NCBI GenBank assembly: GCA_964020155.1
Contig: OZ026568.1
Location: 700,001 to 732,500, forward strand
Direction of reading: 5' to 3'
Source of the DNA: Chondrilla cf. caribensis
Taxonomy: Eukaryota; Porifera; Demospongiae; Chondrillida; Chondrillidae
DNA: 32,500 nt
Below are positions 1-14,500 of this stretch, one piece after another. The notes beneath the pieces were generated by a model. The model ran no database searches and was not told where the DNA came from. It worked only from the letters and a program-made list of their open reading frames with translations. Numbering within the stretch: the stretch's first letter is position 1; each line of letters starts with the position of its first letter. A program made the position numbers and the translations under genes.

Positions 1-297
1 ATTTCTACAAATGAATATCCTACCCAATTATACATACAAGATCAATACATGAAGTAGAGACCACACATGTATGCCTCAAGTGTATCTGGCACCACATTAT
101 AGTCGTGCAACAATGGAGATGGTTTAAAGGGAAACATTTCCGCAAATGAAGATTGTGATTGTTCCGGTGTTCAGTACTAACACTGACTATGAAGTGTGTT
201 GACAAACACTGACATGGAAACAGTAAACAATGACTAAAACAGTAAACACATGACCTCACCAGTAGGAGCACGAGGTTTGAATATGATGCAAGTGTAC

Positions 298-464
298 CTC
301 TTATACCCCCATCTCCTTCTCTCCACAACTTCAAACCTCTCCACAGACTGGGGAGGTAGTTGGGATATTATATAATCTCCTTTGAGTGCATATCCTTCCA
401 GTATAAAGTCAATATCATTGTTGTTGAAGGCAATTCCTCTCACAACAGCCACCCACAGATTGGT
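298..464 (-). CDS. NLR exon 13 (last exon visible)
   Basis: 167 nt between acceptor CATGTGTAG|ACC and donor TATAAGAG|GTACAC. Encodes NLWVAVVRGIAFNNNDIDF and ends ...ERRRWGYK. No clear LRR. The gene then runs on past the left edge or uses the stop about 60 nt further on. Confidence 0.65.
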
Positions 465-2284
465 CTACACATGAGGAGATATACAATTTAGCAGGGTCAA
501 TAGAGTAGAAGCCATTGAACAGTGCACACATCACTGCCATTACATGCAGTACAGAATAGACAGATAGTGGGAGCCAAGGATGCTGGGCTTGGAAATAATA
601 CACACATTAACTTCAACTTGAGGGAATACTTCAGTATGGAATATAGTACATCTATCAATGTATAAATGTAGGTGAGTGCATTTGTGTCTGTGTGCATGTG
701 TGTGCGCGCGCGCGTGTGTGTGTGTGTGTGTGTGTGTGCACGTGTGTGTGTGTGTGTGCTTGCATACATGTGGGTATCACACACATTCAATATTTCACAC
801 TTTGGCAAAGGAAGTACAATTCAAACCAGATCAAAATCTGAAATGTAGTGGTTGTAAATCAGAAACGATGATTTATTTACAATACAGAAAAAAGTGAGTT
901 TGTTAGCAAATTTGTAATGAGGATATGATACTACAAGGGAAAGTAAATGTTAACTCACCCAGCTAACAAATCCTTCAAACATTGTAAGTCTCATCTTCCT
1001 CAATCTACAGTTAGAGCATATGTCTTTTACTGCTTCCACAGTAACATCATCACAAACACTGTGAGGATTTTCTTCCCTACTGCCGTGATATATCTTTATA
1101 AAAAATGAACAAATTATCAGGTTAAAAATAGCATAGTAACCAGTTGGATATCACAGCAACACACAATTGAAATAAACAGACCTTTAGACTGAGTTCTTCC
1201 AGTCCTTTGGCATCATTTACTCTACTGAGCAACTGTCCACATTGAGCTGGTGTACACTTTAGTTTGAGATGACATTCACGTCTGGACATTGGACCATCTA
1301 CCAGGAGCTGACACCAATCATCACCTGCATGGAGTAGAATCAGAAATGGAATGTTATTGATAACACCATGCAGGTGAAGAAGGCACATACAGACACTCCA
1401 CACATTGTATGGGTGTAGAGCATGGTGGGTTAACAAGGTATATGAGTGAGGGTTATTGGGTGTTTTATATACTAATATCAATAATTGGTATTCACTTCTG
1501 AATCAAAATCAATATTACACACTGAATTTCATATCCCTTCCCATGCAAACCATTGACACCTCTGCCATCTAGCTGGAAATATTCACTCACTCACTCATGG
1601 ACACATGCATACACATGATAGAAAAAAATGGTACACACAAATATAATAAAACTCACTGGCTATGACAAATGCACATACATAGCGCTGGGCGGTATCAAAG
1701 ATATCAGTTTCGGTATATTGTCAACATCATACGATGGTATTACAGTACACCGAGTCTTAAGGTTATAGTTGGGCATTGAAATAACTGAATCTTTGATTTA
1801 ATAATAATGAAATGAATAAACATAAATAAATAATTAAATAATCCACTACTTTGTCATCCTCGTTAACTCGAAGCGCAATGTACTTCCAAATATCAGATTT
1901 AGTATTCTTCTTATCGACAAGATGAAGTTTATTGCTCGGATCACCCGTATCGCCTGTTCGCTGATCAAAATTTAAACTTACAGCCGACGATCTTGCCATT
2001 TTGACAACATTCTCTCATTCCGACTAACAACGTATTACTCCACACATGCAGACTTTTCGTGTTCATAATCATGGCTGTCGCAGCAATAGTTTTGAAGGAT
2101 TCAGAACACATCATTTCAGGGCGAAATTAGATATCTCAGGAATATATATTACTTAAAATACTGGTCAAACCTTAGAGAATACCGTGATATCACGATATCT
2201 CGGTATAGAAAAAAGTCAGCTGGTACTGAAACCGTGCACAAATAATACCGCGGTATTACTATATATTCGGTGTACCGCCCAGTG

Positions 2285-2353
<69 letters not shown>

Positions 2354-2450
2354 CACACACACAGACATGCAAACACACATATATGCACACATACAACAAA
2401 CACACATGCACACAACAAACACACACACATGTACATACATGCACACACAA

Positions 2451-2515
<65 letters not shown>

Positions 2516-5500
2516 GGACACACATGCAAACATGCACAAACAGACACACTTAACTACTAGTGGGTCACATTTCAAGAAACCAATACAAGGGACTTGATGG
2601 GATACTTTATAGCAACTAAAGCAAAATTTCAACATGATTGCATATATTCCATTAGCATGTGAAACTGCTGGTTAGGAAGTGCAAAAAGTAACTTTCTTCT
2701 TTTGACTGCTCATAAGACTCCCCATGCAAACCCTTAAGGTCTCTTCTGAGATGGTGTCAATAACATTCCACATGTAAACATTTAGCATCAAAGTTGTCAA
2801 AGTGAATGTAAATTATTTTCAATTACATCTGGGAATAAACATGCTCTGTTTATAGTAGAAGGAACACTCACTGACAGTCTGTATGCAACAGTGAACACTG
2901 TCTCTCTGTTCAAGACTCACCTAGTAATCTGACCGAGGGATAGGCCGAACATTTCATACACTCAAACCTCACACAAGTGATGTGATTAGTGTGTGCAGCT
3001 ATAATCTCCAGACTGGGAACTACAACTAATCTTGTTGAGTCTTCTCTCCAATCACGTCCAAATAACACCCCCTGTTGGAGAGGAATACAAAATGTAAACT
3101 TTGAGTTCAAATGGCCACACCACACTCGTGTGTCTTGTGGTTTATGAAGAAACCTTGTTAAAGAGATGACATTCAAAGTCTTCACACTTAAATTCCAACC
3201 TATATAATCTCAAGGTCACAGCATATAACATCTGTCATCTTTTTATGAAATTAATTGCAATATATACCCCACTGTATTTGTGTAGGAACATGTCATACTC
3301 TTTGCCCGAGTTGACGATCAACCCAAAGTGTCTGTATCGGCTACACCCTACCATAGGTGTGTACTTTAGCTATTATGTGGGAATGTTTCCGTGAAAAATA
3401 TATAATAATACTAATACTAACTCTCACACAACATTGTTATTATATCTATCAACATGAGTTGCTAGGCAATAAATTGACCCATGTGAACACCATGTAGTGA
3501 TGGAGGAGAGTACCATCCTTGGTCATGTCTCCAGGAAACTACCAGGTGCTTGAGCACTACTCTTACAGAGACAGAGGATATAATCGTCCACCAGTAACAG
3601 CGACAAGACATTACTGAATTCGACAAATGCATGATCTACAAGGTACCTTTGCCAAATATTATCAATGTTATGTAATATCAACACATTTGGATGGAATGGA
3701 ATAGAAACAAATGTGGGTAGTCACATAATCTTGTGGATTTCCTGAAGACTGCCATATCACCAAACTAACCCACCACCAATATTTCTGACAATACAGTATA
3801 CATTATATACTAATATAGTATAGAGACCTGTAACTAGACAATACATGTAATAAAGCAGTTTAATGTTAGTCATGGTCATCGAACTGTATAAGTGTACACT
3901 AGTCTGGTATAGCTGACCCTTTATACTTATTCCTTACAACTGTAGTAACCATAGTAGGTACTGAGATAGTGTAGTGTTGGCTACATCAAACCTGGTGTAC
4001 ACAGGTTGAAAACTTGTGCTCAATCATTTAGTAAGCTTTATGCAATGTTGTCATGTCATTAGGTTAAGTAACATACTTCCTCAATTACCACTCCTAGTTC
4101 TGATACTTTCTTGTTCCTGGAAACTCCCTTCACCACCGACAACACGAGGTCTCCAACATCTTCTGACATCTACAACAATACACAAAGATAGGATGAAAAA
4201 GATTTGTATGTGACTATTGGATATACCCCTCACCAATGGATCATGACCAACTTCAACCTTCACAAGCTGTTCACTGGTAGCAACCAATTCCTCCACTTCA
4301 TCAGAGGAAATGAGACACTGACCAGATTGTTCAGGGATGGGGCCCTAATGTAGAAAGATGGTCAGGGATGGAGAATTCGGGGAACTAATATAGAAACAAC
4401 ACTTGATTCTCATTTTCCACTCTTTATTCTTTCACGTGTTAACTGTCAGTAGCTCTTGTCATGTGACCAAACATACCATTTTCATGTGCACAACAAGTTC
4501 CTTCAACTTCTTGGCATCCCTCAGACCAGACAACACAGCACACCACTGTTGATGGGATAATGACATCTTTACTGTACACTTCTCACGATGAACTAATAGA
4601 GTCTTCCAAAGTTGCACTGGTACTATCGGCCAACCAATAATAATATGATAAGACAAATAGCCTAAGAGAAACTCCAAGTAGTACATTGTATTAATTAAAC
4701 ATTGGATCAAATAGTGTCATAGAGTAGGGCGTCACTCAAAAATACTGTAAAGGCGTTAGGGGTTACCATAGAGCTTGGTTGAATAAACCAGAGGCATCAA
4801 TGAAACTGTACATGCAGTGAGAAACACATGCTTGGTATGTAAAACAGTACTGGAAGGGGATAATCCAGGAGGGAAAACATCCTGTTGGGAGGGGATGCTT
4901 CCTCTGCCTGGTTCTCTGCTCTAAATGAAGGCATGTAAAGTATTGAATGAAAGAAACACACAATTGTAACTCACCTTTACATTTATATTTACCTTCCAAA
5001 TCAATGGTGACCTCATTGAGTGTATCATTCCTACAAAGATGTTCAATGATTACGAACGAATCTGGATTTTCAGTCCCAACTGTTAAATGGAATTCTCTAA
5101 GGCAATTGTTAGCTTCCAAAGCTTCAACAATTCTTCTACAGTATTCTTGAAGTTCTCTGCCGAGCACATTCATCTAAGAAAATCATTGACAACCTTTAAG
5201 TTATTACCCTGGTCTCCTAAAACCTTCAACCCTATACTACAGGTAGACAACTACTGCAATGAAAAAATGGTAAATATAAGAAAACAAATCAATTCTATAA
5301 ACAATCATTGAGTCAGATAACCTGGTCTCCTAAAACCTTCAACCCTATACTACAGGTAGACAACTACTGGAATGAATTACAGATTCTGAATTATGACACA
5401 TCTGAATGTAAAATACATACCAAGTGTGACTGCGTGTAGATTTTTGGATTTTCAGACGGAAAAACAAATAAGTGAGACAGGACAAATTGTACCTTCATCC

Positions 5501-8500
5501 AACGTGAATTTAATACATTGAGTTTTCCCAATAGACACATGCCTTTGGATCGAAAACAATTAACCTTCAGTTTTATATTATGCATATAAAAGTTAATACT
5601 AGAATTGTATACATGTAGCCCATAAATTAAGTCACAAGCTACATATCACATATACTCAATGGGTATACGGTCATACTGTGGTGGATTGATTCAAAACTAA
5701 CAGGGTACCGTAATTATATGGTTATTGGCACTAATTACGATGCATGCATGGGAACTATTCGAGTACCACACATCTTACTTCATATGAATCAATGTTTAGA
5801 ATGAGAGCCTCAAGTGCTGGTAGTTTGGTCAGAGCAGACAACGCTACTTCCACCCTGTTAGATACATTACGTTCTCGAACTCCTAATTTCATTGGTAGCG
5901 TGATAGTTTCCAAGTGTTGTGCTTTCACAAATGCCTTGGAAAGTGTTGTCCAATCTGTAAAAGTCAACAATAAAATGGAAACAAAATACATGAATTACAT
6001 TAATACAAACATTATACATATAGGACCATAAGTACATGTTAAGATATTACTGTAACTTTTACATATTACACAAATTACATCAGTGATCATGACACAGTAA
6101 TTTAATTATGGCACACAGTACAATCTATGCATGTATTCAACAAAGGTCAAATGTCATGAATTACTTCAAAGTTAGTAATAGGTAATACACAGGATTCTTT
6201 GCTTCTCAGTGGATAACACCGATGAGAAGAGTTTAGTGTGACAGTTTCAGATTAGTAGACTTTGGGGGATCCCAGATTTATCACGTCTGTATAATATTAT
6301 CATATGAACTCCTGCATACATACCAATAAGTTAATATTATAATTACACACACAATTACTATGGACGTAATAGATAAACCACGGCACTTCGAGGTGTCTGA
6401 TTTATCCATTACAAAATATGTAGTAATACCAAGTAGTAACAAGTTTATATTCACCACTTTCACTTAATCTGTCACATATCAACTCTCTCAGACATGGCAT
6501 TAAAATAGGCATGAGTTCCTCTGTGAGAACAGCATCTTCAGTTATGTTAATCTCAAAATGAAGCCTTTGGAGGGTAGGGTGGTGCTGGAGGGAGTATCTT
6601 ACCACTTGCGCATCATATGATGACCTCACGTCAGCAGTGATAGAGGTCTTGAACATATCTCTCAGAATTGCTCTTGACAAAGAGCTGTTATCAGCTTCCA
6701 ATAACGATGTCATGACAACCATGTTATCATCCCTCAAGACCTCCTGATCAACCACCTCTCTGGCATGTTGTGACAAAACAGAGTAGCTGAGTTCCTTCAA
6801 GTCAACATATTTGAGTTTAGTTAGATTACAATAGATTATCCACACTTCAGCCATCTCAGGTCGACAAAAATGTTCTTTCCAAAGATGATTTTCCTTTAGT
6901 TTTGCGATGTGAATTGCAGCCAAAGTCTCCTGTACCGTCTTGTGGTTGAACTGGAAGAGGGCTCCAGAAAATCCAGAGGCCTCCTCAGAGAACAGGAGGT
7001 TGTAGATGCTGCCTTGTTTGTCCAGATACCTCATCACATCACCCAGATCGTTAACTGTTAGAATCAAATGCTGACCATTCTTGTCAATACAGCAATTGTA
7101 TGCCACCTCACAGAGAGAATAAAACCCAGGATATTGATCTGTGGGAACATCAAGGACATCGTCAACACAAATGCTTGGCAATTTTCCAGTTGAAGTTTCC
7201 AGGTAATTCACCAGCTGGTGACATACGTATGTCAAGAAGATACCACTTCTAGTCTCTGGAAGGGGATTACTGCCAAGATATTCGTTGACCTTGCATAGAA
7301 TTTCCAGTGCCCTAGGAATACGACATATTCCTCGTAGTAATGGACGGCTGTTTAATTTCTGGATCATTTCATCTGTCATGCATTGGGCTCTGCCGGCATC
7401 CTTCTTGCAGGCTCCATTACAGAAGCTCTTTATGTAATTGTCAATACCAGCATCAGTGAATCCAAGAATTTCTACACGACGGGAGGGTCGCTTGATCAGA
7501 GATATTAGATCATAACATCTTGAAGGTCGGGTGGTAATAACCACATCACACTCACAAAGGTAAGGTGAGTCAACTGAAAGGAGATTAGCAAAAAAGGGGG
7601 AATTCCCAAGCTGGTCTGCAATCTCATCAAATCCATCAAGGATGAGGGCGACACCTTCTCCAGAATTACATTTTAGCAACTGACACAGGTCAGACACATC
7701 CAAGACGTCCCGGTACTGTGTGAACAAGAACTCAAGATCAATGTCCTTTTTCACCGTATTGAGCCACAGCCTCAACCAACGAAGTTCCACCAGAAGTACC
7801 AGATGGTATCGGTTTGGAAGATACTGAGAGTACAGATCCTTGCAGAGCTTACGAGAGAGAGTGGTCTTACCACATCCAGGTGCACCGCTGATGAGCACTC
7901 TCTTTCCTGAAACCACATCACCACAGTTGAAGATGTTCTCATATTCAATCTTCTTTGAAATTCCACAATACCTATCAATGCCATGGATGGAAGCCTGTAG
8001 AAATTCTTCAATTTCCTTTTTTTGCTTAGTACGATGATACTCCCTCTCTACAGTCATCAGTTTAACAAACTCCACATCTGGTGTACATTGCACAGTTCGC
8101 AGCCGGTTACTATAGAATGATTCTAATCTCTTATGTACCTACAAAATAAATCACAGAGATATTTATTTTATCACATACGGAGTGAACTGCCCATCTCAAC
8201 ACCATGTGCAGAACATGGGACTACAGGTACTCTGCTATAAACTATTAACACTTTGGAATCGAGAGACTATAGGTTTCAAAGTAAACACTGCATGAGCCTG
8301 ATATAACTGCATTTATATAGGTGAATTAAACAATTGCAACAACATAACATATTTCCTCAAATACACGCAGTGGCTACTATTTTTTCAGCTGACTGTGAGT
8401 GCGGCTACTATTTTAGGGTGGGGTATATCAATTTGGGTGCATCAGTTAACAAATTACAATGTATTGTGATACTAATCTATGCCATGGACGGTAGCTTGTA

Positions 8501-11500
8501 AAAAGTCAATAACATCCCTTTTCGCTTGACACGATAATTCCGCTACTCTACAGTTACTTGATTGATGAACTGTATGGATTTTGGTGCATATTGTACGGTA
8601 TGCTGCTTTTCATAGAAGGCTTTTAACCTTCCTACCTACGGTACAGTTCATAAAAAGGTAACAAGTTATTAAGTTATGAAATTATAAAGTTACTAATTTC
8701 TAAATCTCTGTGTACCGAAATTGGCCATTTCTCTGGTGGTGACGTCATACATTAACAGTTGAAATGTTAACTGTTACTTTTTACCAGAAAGGAGTTACCA
8801 GTTAACAATGAACGGTTAACCGTTAACTGTTAACATTTTAACTGTTACTATACGACATCATCACTGGAAAAATGACCGATTTTGGTACGCGGAGATTTAG
8901 AAATTAGGCTGAAAACATTATAACTACAGCTAAGGCTCACATAAGCCTAATGAAGATGACCAAGTCATTCGAGTGCAAGGGGGAAGGCGAACTCGAATTA
9001 CTTGCTTTGACACTATTATTCCTTCTGCATTCAGGACATTAACAACATTTTAATAGGAAACTTCTTTAAAAATAAAACTGTACAATACACTGCTTGGAGT
9101 AAGCTGGTAAGACCATCTCTCTACTAGCTTAAATCACATGCTCGATCAAATATTGACGTATATAGACAACGTGTACGCGACGTAGAAGTTAAGTTTTAAC
9201 TTTGGATATGTCTAGCCTCAACGAAGCTTAGAAAGCGAGAACGAAAGCGAGAACAAGTGCTTGTGCTATCTGTCCTAGTATTCATTTGAGTTCTCTTTTC
9301 AAGTATACGAAAGTAATATATGGAAATCCATAATGTTCCGAGCATAATGTGAGCAGAGGGATTTGTTACTGGACCATAGATTGAGAGTTGAACGGAATTG
9401 AGTGTAAAAATTTTCAGGCACAGAATTCCACATGTCAAAAAATGGATTTCTGCAAAAGAGCCAAATTTCTGTTCGGCGTATCTAATTCCTAATTTCTACT
9501 TGCAACTGCCACATATCATATATATCATATCCTACTATAATGCAAGAATTCTCTGTTTGTTTGTTCGCAAACTCTCCAGTCCTCCTTAGCGGCACCCATG
9601 GAGTGTCCTAAGGGGGTTGGCATTTCGTTTTAGGCCTTTCTTCTAGATTCAAACGAAACTGTACTATCCACTGCAGTACTTGAAAGGTGCCATTTTCATG
9701 ACACGTTTACGGATGAATATGCCCATAGGGCAGGTAATTCAGTTAGTGAGCATAACATGTCAGAAGTCAAAATGAAAATAATATATTATATTAGATTGAA
9801 AGTTAGAGATATATGTGCTGGCTTCTACACAAATATGCAGATTTGCACAAATTTTGAAAATTTCAAATACTTTTCTGAACTTTAGCTGTACATGACAATC
9901 TCGGATGTTAATGGTTTGTTAGTGGTATGAAAAAACTTAAATACATATGTCAAATCAATGAGTGCACAATCCACCTAGTACATGTTAATAAATTGAAAAT
10001 TATGGACAGTGGAATGATTTGAATTGCCATAAATTTTAAGAATAGATACTAACACGTAATACACAATGAAGAAAGAGTGCACACAATAAGTGTCTGGCAC
10101 TGACCTGCTTTAGCTTCCTAGAACTCTCATCACACAATGTGGAGGGGGGTGAGGTTGGCTCAGGATGGGGAGGGTGGGGGACAGTCGGTGGTTGAGAGGA
10201 CGGACCTGGAACAGAGAAAACAGGAGAAGTATACCCATACACACATATACACTCAGCTGCATTACATAATATTATTATGTGAGCCTGCAAGCGAATGAGT
10301 CATTGTTATCAAAATGTTCAGAATGTATCAAAACAGCCAAAAAACACAAAATTTTCGGTTTTCGTTTTATTCGATCACATTGCTCACATAATGATAAAGA
10401 ATAAGTTCTGAAAGCGTCGTGTCGATACGATTCGTACTTTTCGAGAACGAAGCATTTTCGTCAAACGTTCAAAGTCGCCATTTTAAATTATACGGAGTTA
10501 TGCGGTTCCATCTTCAATGCGGATTTGCCTTGAATGACGTCATGAATTTCCATTGGTCAGTACGCGGGGGGCCCTACCATAAACTACCAAAATGGCCGCC
10601 TAATACTTCGGTAACTATAAGTTTGGAACTAGGCATAGAAAACACTTGAAAACCGAATCAAATAGAGAAAGGTCTACTGACCATGATTATGAAAGTTTGG
10701 TCAGCGAAAATCGTGTTTTTTTTCGAGCGTTTTTCGACCGATCGGCAGTAACCGACTTCTCGACTATTTATATTTCAACTAACATAGTGTTTCATATTCT
10801 AAATCGATCTTTTTATATTGATATAGGTCTTAGTATTGCCTACAAAATTACAGAGCCGATTCGCTATATCACTCTTCGTACGCATGTTACAGAAGAATAT
10901 AGCTTTTCTAACAGACGTTGCAGGAAAGTTTTCAGCGCCCCAAATAATTATACAACAATACAAAAATGTTACAATAAGAAACTTCAAAAGTAGCTATATC
11001 TAAAGGATTACAGAGCAAAATTTCAAAAAATATCAAAGACAATAGAAATATACAATAAATAAAAAAGTAATTATTATTGGGGCGTGTCCTTATAATAACA
11101 ATATTGATAACCTGCAGAAAAATAAATAATCTGAGGAAATCTGCACATAGGTATTTCAAACATACCAACCCTCCTGTGAGGAGGAGTATTTTGGTTTTGA
11201 TAGGTCTTTTTGAACTCTTTAACCTTACTTTCCAGGTCAACACCAGCTTCAACACCTTCCATATACGCATACCTGTAACGTCTGACACAATCAAAGTAAT
11301 TTCTTTGTTTTCAACAGATATGGAGTCTAGGGCTCGAGAGGTGTATTTCCTAAGGCCTTGGATGGAATAATTACAATAGGCTCTTGTATATTTCTTACTT
11401 TGGGCCCAGCATTGTTCTATCGGATTGAGTTCACAATGAAATTTTGGAATAAAATAACATATATGGCCTCTACTATTCAAAAGGTGCTCTAGCTGGGATT

Positions 11501-14500
11501 TTTCATTAGCAAAATCAGGGTGTTGGGCTAAAATAGCCTTAAGGTCATCTAACTTCTTCCCCTTAATGTCAATCCCTCTCATTATACAGATGGCTCTAGC
11601 ACCTATGGGTACACCTTCCCTATTCACTAACCTTTGGGGCCTACCATTCCAAACAGTATCCCTCATTGCAGGCTGACCGCCACCTGGGTAGGCTTGTAAC
11701 CTACTAGCAACCAAAGCATCCTCTGCCATAGCATTATGGCATCCGCTATGGTCAAACAGCCATACTAGCTTATAACCTTCTTGCCTTGGGTACTCAAACT
11801 CTGCAATATCTATGGCTTCTACTTAAAAAATGTATCAGCAGTCCAAAAACACTGTCTCTTCTCCCCATACTCTGAAAGGGTTCTAGCAACTAGCTTAATA
11901 TTGGGATTGGAAACATTGGCTTCATTGTACTGTTCTATAGCTAAGTTGTAGAAACCCATTATATGGTCATCTATGAAGTCAGATACATTAATACCTGACC
12001 CTTTAGACTTAGGTTTTATAACTACAGTACTAGGTTCAGCCCAAAAAACTTGCCTGATCTTCATTTGCTTGGAATGTGGACTCACCATGAAAGATGAAAA
12101 TGGTCTTCCCAATGGCATCTCTGGATGGTGAGGGTGATTCTTCCTTGGTGATGAATCCTAAGGCTATCATTCTTCGAAGAAACTTCTTACCACTACATCA
12201 TCCCTCTCAAGTCCATCAACATAGGCTCCTTTCTTGTTGTCCACAACTTCGAAGCCCAAATGATGCATCCATTTTCGGGAGGTCTCAACTTCCACTCAGT
12301 GAGGGAACATTGGTCCAAGCGTGGAGTTAGGAAGCAAGTTGGTGTTTACCCAAAAACAGAAGCAAACGGACAGTTAAGTTAGGTTTCCTTTTGACTTTAC
12401 CCTCAGAACGGATGTAGTCTTTTGCCTTCTGATTTAGATCCTCATCCTGCCACAGTAATCCTCCTCGCGTGTAACGTCCTTGCTGACTGTCCGGAAAAGT
12501 GCCACCTGCAGCATGAAAACGACTCTTCCACTCTCGTACAGTTCTTTCCGAGTATCCAACGAGATCTGCAGCTACATCAGCAGCAAAGGTGGCTTTCAAT
12601 CCTGCATGCTTGGAAAGAACATGTTGTACATACAGGGCCAGGGCCATTTGGTCATCTTTATCGAGAGAAGCTGTCCAATTTTTGATGAATTCTTCTTCTA
12701 GATCGCGGTCATCGTCGTCCTAGCTGATTCTGATCGTCGTCTCTCTGATTCTGATCGCCGTCCTCCTCATTTTGATCATTCTCCTCCTGATTCCATTCGT
12801 CATCCTCCAAATTCTGATCGTCTTCTACCTCGTCCAAAACGTCTTCTTCGTCTGTGACTGTTGGAATGCGTTTTGAATCCCTTGTGTTTGATAGCTGACT
12901 AGATCGCTTGCTTCTCCTTGGCATCGCAAAAGTAACATATCAACGAATTGTTTATTTGCGTCCGGTAACGCCTTAGTAACGGTGATAAATGAGGTCGCAT
13001 GTGACGGAATTAAGAAAGATCATTGGTAAATCCTTAGCAACGCAAAAAGTCTTTCAAATCACAGTGCTTTTTACACCACTGTGTAGACGTTAATAAGAGC
13101 CACATTTTGATATTAGGTTGCTAGGGATTAAATATCAATACTAAAAATTTATGTGATATTTATAATATTATAATTTTGGAAGTTTATGTTTGGGTGCGCC
13201 GTATGCTAATACATCTTCTGAATCAGTATACGGATCCATGCAGTGCCTGTTATCCGTTATAACATTGCACAGAGGGACTCAAAGACCTGTAGCGCATAAA
13301 TAGTCGCTCCTATGATCTAAATCATAGCGCCATCGTCTGCAGTGTGGAATAGGCTTTAAAACAATACCAAAAACGCCCATTCGTCAAAAATCGCTAAGGG
13401 CCCTTTTCGCTTGCACATACACATATGTATGGAAGACTACGGAACATGCAGTATCGTGGGATACCGGGAATGTCTTGGTGGAAAGCCTAAACCCTATTTA
13501 AGGAGGGTAACTCCAAGGCATTACAAGCATGGAAGAATATGGAACATGCAGCATCCTGGGATACTGGGCAGTGATCACTCTGAGATTAGTCCATTACTGT
13601 GAACACTGCCCAACAGAATGTCCAGGACACTCTGGTTACAGTACTACAGTAACTGTACGTAGACATACAAAACAATACATATAGGTAATCTGTACAGCAT
13701 AGAGTGCATGTATATAAATCCAACTTGTATACACATGCACAGAGTTTGATTCGAAAAATATCGTGATTTTTTAACTTACTGGAAGGTGGTAAGTCTTCAT
13801 CCTTCTTCATATCCTCTCCGAGCTCCTTCATCAGAGGATACTCATTCTGCCCAGTCATCACATCACACAGGTGATGGATGGTGTCTGATTTAGCATTGGA
13901 TCGCAGATGGAGATACAACTTCTCATTTGCTCCATTTTCAGGAATCAGATTCCGATCGATCTGATGGTAGAGATCTTCTGGGATGACCTTGTATACGTAC
14001 AGTCTACCAGCAATGGAGTAGGTGTGCATACACCTCAGGAATCGATCCCTGTACTTCTCCATGAAGGGGTCAGATTGGAAGTCTTGACCAAAATGAGAAT
14101 AATAGATATTATATTATAATACATTTTATTATACAGTAAACATTATAATGATATCATACTTGTATCGTGTACATGGGTGTGCAGCAAGGACACTACTAGG
14201 GCGATATCACCAATATTATCTGCCCAAGGGGTCAATATCATGTTATAGGGGCTGCCACAGGTGGGCCCTATATGATAGTATTTTATACATGTTCCTATGC
14301 ATAACCACAACAGCGCACGTACATTATAATCTTTACAGGACTGGTATAACATGTGAGATTTGAGGGCATGGACTGGAGTTTAGGTTAAGCTGTTATATAA
14401 ACAGGAAGTGAAATGGATATATCATGGTCGAGTTTCTAATGTAGTATATTCTTCTGGCATTCCGGAGGGTTTTTTTGAAAGATAAAAAGCTGTCATCACC

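Noticed and set aside
2149..2635. ORFs encoding CVCVCV or HTHTHT peptides (also at 19015-19548, 21621-22270 and 22435-22718)
   Set aside because: They are translations of (CA)n/(TG)n microsatellites with no coding signal.
3567..3635. 69-nt open segment with splice-like ends between NLR exons 9 and 10
   Set aside because: Phase fits, but the peptide has no LRR pattern and the gene model works without it; left as a possible alternative exon.
5519..5552. Possible extra LRR exon (GKTQCIKFTLDE) between NLR exons 5 and 6
   Set aside because: The frame demanded by its neighbours hits a TAA, and exons 5 and 6 already join in phase.
9520..9700. Helitron-like 5' end (CCTACTATAATGCAAG...)
   Set aside because: No CTRR-hairpin 3' end and no Rep/helicase ORF found nearby.
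10646..10993. 115-codon plus-strand ORF
   Set aside because: No recognisable domain; lies downstream of the decayed transposase in probable transposon sequence.
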